Shown piece by piece: positions 43,332 to 52,816 of a stretch of DNA of 64,000 nt. The stretch is from the NCBI RefSeq assembly GCF_030518195.1, contig NZ_JAULSC010000003.1, positions 232,191 to 296,190 on the forward strand, in the 5' to 3' direction. This DNA is from Nocardioides cremeus (GTDB taxonomy: Bacteria > Actinomycetota > Actinomycetes > Propionibacteriales > Nocardioidaceae). The number at the start of each line of letters is the position of its first letter. The stretch's first letter is position 1. Below the pieces are notes generated by a model, which was given only the letters and a program-made list of their open reading frames with translations, was not told the origin of the DNA and did no database searches. The position numbers and the translations under genes were made by a program.

Positions 43332-43433
43332 CCCGGAGAGTTTCATCGGCCGGCCGATGAACCACGTGGGTGGCCGATGAAACTTCATCGTCCGCCCGCC
43401 AGATTCGTCGGCCGGCCGATAAAACTCCCGGGG
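43332..43433. repeat. Palindromic repeat cluster, right copy
   Basis: It holds a 20-bp perfect palindrome (43342-43361, TTCATCGGCC/GGCCGATGAA), an imperfect TGGCCGATGAAACTTCATCG unit (43371-43390), and a third palindrome around GTCGGCCGGCCGAT (43407-43420) ending in ATAAAACTCCCG. The first 85 bp align as a direct repeat with 42232-42314. Confidence 0.85.
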
Positions 43434-43441
43434 GGCCGAGC

Positions 43442-44614
<1,173 letters not shown>

Positions 44615-44615
44615 C

Positions 44616-44629
44616 TAGAACACGTTCTC
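44616..44629 (-). promoter_or_regulatory. KstR operator (fadA5)
   Basis: TAGAACACGTTCTC differs from the consensus only in the last base. Together with the -10 hexamer TAGTTT it covers the fadA5 promoter. Confidence 0.85.
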
Positions 44630-44695
44630 ACTCTGCACAAACAAATCTCGCCGGACGGCTAGTGCGACGTACTGCCGGTATGTAGCCTCTCTCAC

Positions 44696-44709
44696 TAGAA
44701 CACGTTCCA
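44696..44709 (+). promoter_or_regulatory. KstR operator (P450 operon)
   Basis: TAGAACACGTTCCA matches the consensus. It is 26 bp before the GTG of the first P450 gene, which has a GATGGAGAA ribosome site. It is separate from the fadA5 site 80 bp away, so each divergent promoter has its own operator. Confidence 0.85.
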
Positions 44710-44735
44710 CCCGCCGCCACGATGGAGAAGTGCCA

Positions 44736-45971
44736 GTGACCCAGCTCGACACCCGCGACACGGTCTTCGACCCCACCGACCCCGACACCCTGGCGGCCGG
44801 GGTGCCGCACGAGGAGCTGCTGCGCCTGCGCCGCACCGCCCCGGTCTCCTTCGTCCCGCAGCGGGCGGAGGCCCGCGCCGGGTTCCCCGACCACGAGGGC
44901 TTCTGGGCGGTGAGCCGGCACGCCGACGTGGCAGCGGTCTCGAAGAACCAGACCGACTTCTCCACCCGCGAAAACGGCGTCATCATCCGCTTCGGCCCGG
45001 AGATGACCCGCGACGAGGTCGAGGGCTCGAGCTTCCTGCTGATCAACAACGACGCGCCCGACCACACCAAGCTGCGCCAGATCGTCTCGCGCGCGTTCAC
45101 CCCGCGCGCCATCAACGCCCTGCACGACAGCCTCAAGGCGCGGGCCGAGAAGATCGTCGACGACGCGATCGCCAAGGGCGAGGGCAACTTTGTCGAGGAC
45201 GTCGCCGCCGAGCTGCCGCTGCAGGCCATCGCCGACCTGCTCGGCGTGCCGCAGGAGGACCGTGGCCGGCTCTTCGAGTGGTCCAACCAGCTGATGTCGT
45301 ACGACGACCCGGAGGTCGAGGGCGACCAGATGGTGGCCTTCGCCGAGATCCTCGCCTACTCCATGGCGCTGGCCGACGACCGGCGCCAGCACCCGCGCGA
45401 GGACATCGTCACCCGGCTGATCAGCGCCGACGTCGACGGGCGCGGCCTGACCGACGACGAGTTCGGCTTCTTCATGATCCTGCTCGCGGTGGCCGGCAAC
45501 GAGACCACCCGCAACGCCATCACCTGGGGCCAGCACGCGTTCATGGCCGACCCCGCCCAGTGGGAGCTCTTCTGCCGGGAGCGCCCGCGCACCGCGACCG
45601 ACGAGATCATCCGCTGGGCCACCCCGATCACCGCCTTCCAGCGCACCGCGCTGCGCGACGTCGAGATCGGCGGTGTCGTGGTGCCGAAGGGGGAGCGGGT
45701 CGGGCTGCTCTACGCCAGCGCGAACTTCGACGAGGACGTGTTCGAGGACCCCTTCACCTTCGACATCACCCGCGACCCCAACCCGCACCAGGCCTTCGGC
45801 GGGCACGGCGCCCACTACTGCATCGGCGCCAACCTGGCCCGCATGGAGGTCGACCTGATGTTCAACGCCATCGCCGACCGCGGCCTGCAGATCCGCCAGC
45901 TCGGGGAGCCCGACCGGCTGCGCAGCGGCTGGGTCAACGGCGTCAAGGACCTCCGGGTGTCCTACCGATGA
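44736..45971 (+). CDS. cyp125: CYP125-type cytochrome P450 (first of a tandem pair)
   Basis: A 411-residue P450. I-helix AGNETTRN, K-helix ExxR in DEIIR, PERF-region TFDITRDPNPHQAFG, heme ligand C362 in FGGHGAHYCIG. The CYP125 family oxidises C26/C27 of the cholesterol side chain to the acid before CoA activation; here electrons would come from the KstR-regulated FNR/ferredoxin. Position opposite fadA5 agrees with Rv3545c. GTG at 44736 is preferred over 44730 because GGAG then lies 8 nt upstream. ATGA overlap with the second P450. Confidence 0.9.
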   Translation: MTQLDTRDTVFDPTDPDTLAAGVPHEELLRLRRTAPVSFVPQRAEARAGFPDHEGFWAVSRHADVAAVSKNQTDFSTRENGVIIRFGPEMTRDEVEGSSFLLINNDAPDHTKLRQIVSRAFTPRAINALHDSLKARAEKIVDDAIAKGEGNFVEDVAAELPLQAIADLLGVPQEDRGRLFEWSNQLMSYDDPEVEGDQMVAFAEILAYSMALADDRRQHPREDIVTRLISADVDGRGLTDDEFGFFMILLAVAGNETTRNAITWGQHAFMADPAQWELFCRERPRTATDEIIRWATPITAFQRTALRDVEIGGVVVPKGERVGLLYASANFDEDVFEDPFTFDITRDPNPHQAFGGHGAHYCIGANLARMEVDLMFNAIADRGLQIRQLGEPDRLRSGWVNGVKDLRVSYR

Positions 45972-47209
45972 GCGTCGACGGCCTGGTCCCGGCGACCTTC
46001 GACCCCACCGACCCCGACCTGGTCTGGGAGGGCGTGCCGCACGAGCAGTTCCGAGCGCTGCGCCGCCACGAGCCGGTGCACTGGGTCGAGCAGCCGCAGT
46101 CGTCGCGCGACGGCATGTCGGTCGAGTCCGGGACCGGCTACTGGGCGCTGTCGGCGTACGCCGACGTCGCGGCGGTCTCCAAGAACAGCAAGGACTTCTC
46201 GGCCTCCGAGAACGGCGCCATCATCCGCTTCACCGAGGGGATGCAGCGCGAGCAGGTGGAGATGCAGCGCGTCATCCTGATCAACCAGGACGCCCCCGAG
46301 CACACCTCCACCCGCCAGATCATCTCGCGCGGCTTCACGCCCCGCTCGATCGCACGGCTCGGGGAGATCATGGAGCAGCGCGCCGGGCAGATCGTCCGCG
46401 ACGCCGTCGAGCGGGGCAGCGGCAACTTCGTCGAGGAGGTGGCGGCCGAGCTGCCGCTGCAGGCCATCGCCGACCTGATCGGCGTACCGCAGGAGGACCG
46501 GCGCAAGCTCTTCGACTGGTCCAACGAGATGCTGGCCTCCGACGACCCCGACTACCAGGGCGAGCCCGACGTGGCCGCCGCCGAGATCCTCGGCTACGCC
46601 ATGGGCCTGGCCGCCGCCCGGCGTGCGGAGCCGCGCGACGACCTGATCACCAAGCTGCTCACCGCCGAGAAGGAGGGACGCGGGCTGACCGACGACGAGT
46701 TCGGCTACTTCGTCATCCTGCTCACCGTCGCCGGCAACGAGACCACCCGCAACGCCATCTCGCACGGCATGGCCGCCTTCCTGGACAACCCCGAGCAGTG
46801 GGAGCTGTGGAAGCGCGAGCGCCCGGAGACGATGGTCGACGAGGTGATCCGCTGGGCGACCCCGGTCAGCGTCTTCCAGCGCACCGCGCTGCGTGACGTG
46901 GAGGTCGGCGGCGTGCCGGTGCGCAAGGGCCAGCGGGTGGGGCTGTTCTATGCCAGTGCGAACTTCGACGAGGACGTGTTCGAGGACCCGTTCACCTTCG
47001 ACATCACCCGCGACCCCAACCCGCACCTGTCCTTCGGCGGCCACGGGGCGCACTACTGCATCGGTGCCAACCTGGCCCGCCTCGAGGTGCGGGTGATCTT
47101 CGACGCGCTCGCCGAGCACGCTCCGCACATCCGGCGCACCGAGCAGGAGCGCCGGCTGCGGCACAGCTGGATCAACGGCATCAAGGAGCTGGGCGTGGCC
47201 TACGCCTGA
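45968..47209 (+). CDS. CYP125-like cytochrome P450 (second of a tandem pair)
   Basis: A 413-residue P450 that is a close paralogue of its neighbour through most of its length (shared ADVAAVSKN, ENGxIIRF, PLQAIADL, AGNETTRNAI, YASANFDEDVFEDPFTFDITRDPNPH). The heme ligand is C364 in FGGHGAHYCIG, and VDEVIRWATP is the ExxR region. The most divergent part is residues 35-65 and the B-C loop region, which bears on substrate choice. It may oxidise a different sterol side chain (for example phytosterol or bile acid type); this is inference. Confidence 0.88.
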   Translation: MSVDGLVPATFDPTDPDLVWEGVPHEQFRALRRHEPVHWVEQPQSSRDGMSVESGTGYWALSAYADVAAVSKNSKDFSASENGAIIRFTEGMQREQVEMQRVILINQDAPEHTSTRQIISRGFTPRSIARLGEIMEQRAGQIVRDAVERGSGNFVEEVAAELPLQAIADLIGVPQEDRRKLFDWSNEMLASDDPDYQGEPDVAAAEILGYAMGLAAARRAEPRDDLITKLLTAEKEGRGLTDDEFGYFVILLTVAGNETTRNAISHGMAAFLDNPEQWELWKRERPETMVDEVIRWATPVSVFQRTALRDVEVGGVPVRKGQRVGLFYASANFDEDVFEDPFTFDITRDPNPHLSFGGHGAHYCIGANLARLEVRVIFDALAEHAPHIRRTEQERRLRHSWINGIKELGVAYA

Positions 47210-47239
47210 CGCCCCGGCCGACCAGCGCGAGCCGCCCGG

Positions 47240-48046
47240 TCAGGCGCCCGCGACCTGCTCCCCCCGGCGGTCGCGGGCGTCGTCGCGCGCGGTCAGCACC
47301 AGCGGGCCGTCCTCGGTGACCGCGACGGTGTGCTCCATGTGGGCGCCGCGGGCGCCGTCGGCGCTGCGGATGGTCCAGCCGTCGGCGTCGGTGTAGATCT
47401 CGTCGGTGGTGTGCACGAACCACGGCTCGATCGCGATGACCAGCCCCGGCTTGAGCTTGAAGCCGCGACCGGGCCGCCCGTCGTTGGGCACGTGCGGGTC
47501 GCCGTGCATCGTGCGCCCCACGCCGTGGCCGCCGAACTGCAGGTTGACCTTCAGCCCCCCGGCCCGGGCCACCTCGCCGATGGCGGCCGAGATGTCGCCG
47601 ATCCGGTTGCCGACCGTGGTGGCGGCGATGCCGGCGGCCAGCGCCCGGTCGGTGACCTCGATCAGGTGCAGGTCCTCGGGGCGCGGCGTGCCGACCACCA
47701 TGCTGAAGGCCGAGTCGGAGACCCAGCCGTCGACGCTGGCGGCGAAGTCGACGCTGAGCAGGTCACCGTCGGCGAGCACGTAGTCGTGCGGCAGGCCGTG
47801 CAGCACCGCGTCGTTGACCGAGGTGCACAGCACCTTGCCGAAGGGTGAGGCGCCGAAGGAGGGGTGGTAGTCGATGTAGCAGGACTCCGCACCGCGCTCC
47901 CGGATCATCCGGTGGGCGATCGCGTCGAGCTCGAGCAGGTTCATGCCGACGTCGGCGACCTCGGAGAGCCGGGTGATGACATCGGCCACGAAGCGTCCCG
48001 CGGGACGCATCTGCTCGATCTGGGTGGGCGTGCGCAGCTCGATCAT
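47240..48046 (-). CDS. map: Type I methionine aminopeptidase
   Basis: A 268-residue MetAP removing N-terminal methionine. Metal ligands are recognisable as D in SVDFAASVDGWVSDSAF (two Asp), H in GGHGVGRTMHGDP, E in AIEPWF and E in MEHTVAV. FGKVLCTSVNDAVLHGLP is the substrate-loop block with its histidine. No N-terminal SH3-binding extension is present. ATG leaderless: TAGGCT on the minus strand ends 7 nt upstream. A housekeeping gene lying within the steroid set; no KstR site. Confidence 0.93.
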   Translation of the reverse strand: MIELRTPTQIEQMRPAGRFVADVITRLSEVADVGMNLLELDAIAHRMIRERGAESCYIDYHPSFGASPFGKVLCTSVNDAVLHGLPHDYVLADGDLLSVDFAASVDGWVSDSAFSMVVGTPRPEDLHLIEVTDRALAAGIAATTVGNRIGDISAAIGEVARAGGLKVNLQFGGHGVGRTMHGDPHVPNDGRPGRGFKLKPGLVIAIEPWFVHTTDEIYTDADGWTIRSADGARGAHMEHTVAVTEDGPLVLTARDDARDRRGEQVAGA

Positions 48047-48064
48047 GCAACCGAGCCTACGGCG

Positions 48065-49224
<1,160 letters not shown>

Positions 49225-49228
<4 letters not shown>

Positions 49229-50301
49229 CGGTCTCCTCCGTCGGTCGAGCCCGTCGAGGCATCCAGGGTGCACACGAGGTTCTGCTGCAGCGCCGGGCCG
49301 CTGGTGGCGTGGGCCACCGCCTTGTCGGACTCCCCGGCCCAGACCCGCCTGGCGGCCTCGCCGATCCGGATGCCACCGGCCGAGAACATCGGGTTGCTGG
49401 TCAGGGCACCGCCCGAGGGGTTGATCCGTACGTCGTCGCCCAGTCCCAGCTCGCGGCGCAGCACCAGCTCCTGGTGGCTGAACGGCGCGTGCAGCTCGGC
49501 GAGGTCGACCCCGTCGAGGTCGAGCGCAGCGCCCGAGCGCGCCGTCGAGGGCGAGCGGGTCAGGTCGCGGGTGCCCATGCTCATCGGGTCGACGTGGTGG
49601 GAGATGCCGCTCAGCCACGCGGGCCGGTCCCGCACCTCGCGGGCCCGGTCGCCGGCGGCCAGCACGATCGCGGCCGCCCCGTCGGTGACCGGCGCGCAGT
49701 CGTGCTTGCGCAACGGGTCGGCGTACATGGGGCGGGAGAGGAGGTCGGCGACCGAGGAGCCGCCCTTGCGCACGGCGTACTCGTTCTTCTCGGCGTCGGT
49801 GAGCGAGCGGTTGGCGACCTCGGCCATGGCCTGCTCGTCCCAGAGCCCGGCGTCGAGGCCGGCGCGGGCCTGCAGCCCGGCCAGCGACACGGTGTCGGGC
49901 CACAACGGCGTCATCGTGTAGGGCTCGAGCTGCAGGGCCAGGGTGCGCCGCAGCAGGCCGGCCGAGCTCTTGCCGAAGGCGTAGACCAGCGCGGTGTCGA
50001 CCTCGCCGGTCTGGATCTTCAGCCACGCCTCGTAGACCGCCCAGGCCAGGTCCATCTCGACGTGCGACTCGTTGACCGGCGGGATCACCCCGATCGCGTC
50101 GACGGCCTGCACGAACGAGAACGAGCGGCCGGCCAGGTAGTCGGAGGAGCCGGAGCACCAGAAGCCGATGTCGCGCCGGCTCCAGCCGGTCTGCTCGTAG
50201 CACTCCGCGAAGAGCGGCACGAGCAGCTCCACGCACGTGGGGGACCCGTCGAACTCCTGCATCTGTCGCTGGGCGAACCCGACGACGGCGACGTCTCTCA
50301 T
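49225..50301 (-). CDS. ltp4: Ltp4-like thiolase/lipid-transfer protein
   Basis: A 358-residue thiolase-fold protein: MRDVAVVGFAQRQMQEF, EMDLAWAVYEAWLKIQTGEVDTALVYAFGK, and the C-terminal INPSGGALTSNPMFSAGGIRIGEAARRVWAG. It lacks the usual thiolase cysteine context at the nucleophile position, as expected for aldolase-type members. It lies between the DUF35 protein (17 bp upstream) and Ltp3 (overlapping), matching Rv3522. The three probably form an aldolase complex; this is inferred from Ltp2-DUF35 precedent. Confidence 0.83.
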
Positions 50302-50318
50302 GCGTCTCTCTTCCCGGC

Positions 50319-51275
50319 TCAGAGGTGCTGGCTGTAGGTGTCGTAGGCGGCGTCCGGTTCGCCGGTCGGCCTGAAGTGGCTGATGTTCTCGATCGTGGTG
50401 CCCCACTCCTCGCGGGGCTTCCAGACGGCCTCGACCCGCATCCCCATCCGCACCTGGTCGGCGGGGATGTCGAGGATCAGGTGCAGGAAGGCGATGTCGG
50501 CTCCGTCGAGCAGCACGTACGCCGACACGTACGGCGGTGTGATCCGCTGGCCCAGGAACGGCACGTTGACGATGCAGAAGGTCGTCACCGTGCCGGTCTG
50601 CGACAGCTCGACCTCGTCGGTGGTGGGGGTGCCGTCGGCCGGGCAGGCGCTGCGCGGCGGCACGTAGACCTTGGCGCAGGTGGGGCAGCGCTGCCCCAGG
50701 ATGCGGCCCTCGGCCAGGCCTCGGTAGAACGCCGACTCCTCGGGGGAGGCGGCGTAGGTGTAGTCGAGGGCGACCGGGGTGACGACGCCGGTGACCGGGT
50801 CCAGCGTGCTGCGCGGGCCGGGCGCCGGGGGCGCCGGGTCGGTGACCGGCTCGAACCCCTCGATGTCGGTGATCGCGCCGGTGCGCTCGGCGCGCCAGCG
50901 GACCCGGACCCGCATGCCCGTGGACACCTCGTCCGGCGAGGCCACGTCGAGGGCGTGCAGGAAGGGCTTGGTGGCCCCGTCGAGCAGCACCAGCACGAAG
51001 GCGAAGGGCCGGTCGAAGGGCTGGGCGGCGACGGGCTCGGCCACCCACGACCAGCTCACCACGGTGCCGGTGGGGGAGACCTCGACGAAGTCGGTGGTCG
51101 CGGCGTGCGTCACCGGGTCGTACTCCGGGGGCGGGACGACGACCTCGCCGTCGCTGGTGCGCCCGGCGACCAGCACCCCATCGCGCAGGCCGGTCAGGAA
51201 GCGGCCCAGGACCGGGCCGGTCGACCGGGTGTAGTCGAAGGCGACGGTGACCGGGGCAGACAGGGTGCGCGACAT
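50319..51275 (-). CDS. Tandem DUF35 OB-fold protein (Rv3521-like)
   Basis: A 318-residue protein with two related halves. The C-terminal half (about 165-318) is a DUF35 unit with a zinc ribbon (CPTCAKVYVPPRSACPADG, three cysteines visible) and OB-fold (GTVTTFCIVNVPFLGQRITPPYVSAYVLLDG). The N-terminal half repeats the OB-fold pattern (GTVVSWSWVAEPVAAQPFDRPFAFVLVLLDG) without zinc cysteines. ATG is leaderless: TACTTT ends 7 nt upstream, at the edge of a perfect KstR operator. It heads the operon with ltp4 and ltp3 and presumably binds them. Confidence 0.85.
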   Translation of the reverse strand: MSRTLSAPVTVAFDYTRSTGPVLGRFLTGLRDGVLVAGRTSDGEVVVPPPEYDPVTHAATTDFVEVSPTGTVVSWSWVAEPVAAQPFDRPFAFVLVLLDGATKPFLHALDVASPDEVSTGMRVRVRWRAERTGAITDIEGFEPVTDPAPPAPGPRSTLDPVTGVVTPVALDYTYAASPEESAFYRGLAEGRILGQRCPTCAKVYVPPRSACPADGTPTTDEVELSQTGTVTTFCIVNVPFLGQRITPPYVSAYVLLDGADIAFLHLILDIPADQVRMGMRVEAVWKPREEWGTTIENISHFRPTGEPDAAYDTYSQHL

Positions 51276-51286
51276 GAGGACGAAAG

Positions 51287-51300
51287 TAGAACACGTTCTA
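51287..51300. promoter_or_regulatory. KstR operator, perfect palindrome, divergent
   Basis: TAGAACACGTTCTA, the ideal site. -10-like hexamers overlap both ends: TACTTT towards the DUF35 gene (leaderless) and TATCTT (51299-51304) towards the F420-type oxidoreductase at 51335. Confidence 0.9.
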
Positions 51301-51334
51301 TCTTCCGTGCAAGGGGTCTGGCAGGCTGTCGCCC

Positions 51335-52378
51335 ATGAAGTTGGGACTGCAGCTGGGGTACTGGGGCGCACAGCCGCCCACCCACCACGCCGAGATCGTC
51401 CGGGCCGCCGACGAGTCGGGCTTCGACGCGGTCTTCACCGCCGAGGCCTGGGGCTCCGACGCCTTCACGCCGCTCGCGTGGTGGGGTCGCGAGACCACGA
51501 ACGTGCGGCTGGGCACCTCGATCGTGCAGATGTCGGGGCGCACCCCCACCTCGATCGCCATGCACGCGCTGACCCTCGACCACCTCAGCGGTGGCCGGAT
51601 GGTGCTGGGCATGGGTGTGAGCGGGCCCCAGGTGGTGGAGGGCTGGTACGGCGAGCCCTTCGCCAAGCCGTTGGCGCGCACCCGCGAGGTCGTCGACATC
51701 ATCCGCCAGGTGCTGCGCCGCGAGGGCCCCGTGGTCAACGACGGTCCGCACTACCCGCTGCCGTACGCCGGCGAGGGGTCGGTCGGCCTGGGCAAGCCGC
51801 TGAAGTCGATCACCCACCCGCTGCGGGCCGACATCCCCATCTGGCTGGGCGCCGAGGGGCCCAAGAACGTCGCCCAGACCGCCGAGATCGCCGACGGGTG
51901 GATCCCGATCTTCTACACCCCGAAGTCGGCCGGCATGTACCGGCCCTGGCTCGACGAGGGCTTCGCCCGCGAGGGCGCGCGGCGCACGCGCGAGAACTTC
52001 GAGATCGCCGCGACCTGCCACTTCCAGGTCGTCGCCGACGCCGACGAGAAGCAGCGCGTCGTGGACGGGATGAAGCCGGTCGTGGCGCTCTACATGGGCG
52101 GGATGGGCGCCAAGGAGGCGAACTTCCACAACCAGGTCTTCGTGCGGATGGGCTACGAGTCGCTCGCGGCCGAGGTGCAGGAGCTCTACCTGGCCGGCAA
52201 GAAGGACCAGGCCACCGCCCTGATCCCCGACGAGCTCGTCGACGACATGCACATCATCGGCACCACCGGCGAGGTCAAGGAGCGGGTTGCGCAGTGGGAG
52301 GAGACCGGCGTGACCACGCTGATGCTCTCCCTGAACACCGCCGAGGAGGTCCGCTCGGTCGCCGAGCTCCTCGCCTGA
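51335..52378 (+). CDS. LLM-class F420-dependent oxidoreductase (Rv3520c-like)
   Basis: A 347-residue luciferase-like TIM-barrel protein: MKLGLQLGYWGAQPPTHHAEIV, DAVFTAEAWGSDAF, GTSIVQMSGRTPTSIAMHALTLDHLSGGRMVLGMGVSGPQV, DIPIWLGAEGPKNVAQTAEIADGW. These blocks fit the F420-binding glucose-6-phosphate dehydrogenase/mer branch. Rv3520c occupies the same place next to Rv3521-Rv3523. A redox step on the steroid or its side chain is likely from regulation, but the substrate is unknown. Leader about 25-30 nt, weak ribosome site. Confidence 0.85.
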   Translation: MKLGLQLGYWGAQPPTHHAEIVRAADESGFDAVFTAEAWGSDAFTPLAWWGRETTNVRLGTSIVQMSGRTPTSIAMHALTLDHLSGGRMVLGMGVSGPQVVEGWYGEPFAKPLARTREVVDIIRQVLRREGPVVNDGPHYPLPYAGEGSVGLGKPLKSITHPLRADIPIWLGAEGPKNVAQTAEIADGWIPIFYTPKSAGMYRPWLDEGFAREGARRTRENFEIAATCHFQVVADADEKQRVVDGMKPVVALYMGGMGAKEANFHNQVFVRMGYESLAAEVQELYLAGKKDQATALIPDELVDDMHIIGTTGEVKERVAQWEETGVTTLMLSLNTAEEVRSVAELLA

Positions 52379-52384
52379 CCCCGT

Positions 52385-52771
52385 CGTTGGTCGAGCAGTG
52401 ACGAGCGCCAGCGAGGAGCTGGGTGGGTGGCGTGCTCGCCGTACGCCGTGTGGTTGCGAGGTCTCGGCGTCGCTCGAGCCTTCGGCCCTCGCTGCTCGAC
52501 CAACGGCGGTGCGCTCCGTTGGTCGAGCAGTGACGAGCGCCAGCGAGGAGCTGGGTGGGTGGCGTGCTCGCCGTACGCCGTGTGGTTGCGAGGTCTCGGC
52601 GTCGCTCGAGCCTTCGGCCCTCGCTGCTCGACCAACGGCGGTTCTCGGCGTGCTCGCCGTACGCCGATCGGTTGCGGGGTCTCGGCGTCGCTCAAGCCTT
52701 CGGCCCTCGCTGCTCGACCAACGACGGTGCCCTCGCTGCTCGACCAACGGGGCACCTTCGCTGCTCGACCA
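52385..52771. repeat. Tandem 132-bp-period repeat array with inverted-repeat units
   Basis: The gap between the F420-type oxidoreductase and the next fadD holds two 121-bp units, 52385-52505 and 52517-52637, which read as identical. Each begins CGTTGGTCGAGCAG and ends CTGCTCGACCAACG (14-bp inverted ends). A third, truncated and diverged unit runs 52648-52723, followed by two isolated right-end fragments at about 52731-52750 and 52757-52771. No coding sequence is supported here; an open frame through it is a by-product of the repeat. Confidence 0.92.
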
Positions 52772-52791
52772 GAGAGAGTCTGGCGCAGAAT

Positions 52792-52805
52792 TGGAACACG
52801 TTCTA
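52792..52805 (+). promoter_or_regulatory. KstR operator (acyl-CoA synthetase gene)
   Basis: TGGAACACGTTCTA matches the consensus. TAGTCT (52804-52809) overlaps its end and lies 7 nt before the ATG at 52817, a leaderless arrangement. It lies 20 bp beyond the repeat array. Confidence 0.87.
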
Positions 52806-52816
52806 GTCTCAGCGCC

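Noticed and set aside
42232..43433. Insertion sequence around the AbiEi/DUF559 gene
   Set aside because: No transposase motif, no terminal inverted repeats in opposite orientation, and no clear target-site duplication; the flanking copies are direct and diverged.
52385..52771. CRISPR array
   Set aside because: Units are 121 bp with inverted ends and only an 11-bp spacer between the two full copies; no short direct repeats with unique spacers and no cas genes.
52427..52816. Extending the fadD coding region upstream through the repeats
   Set aside because: The frame is open but encodes repeat-derived sequence. The KstR operator and a leaderless -10 fix the ATG at 52817.
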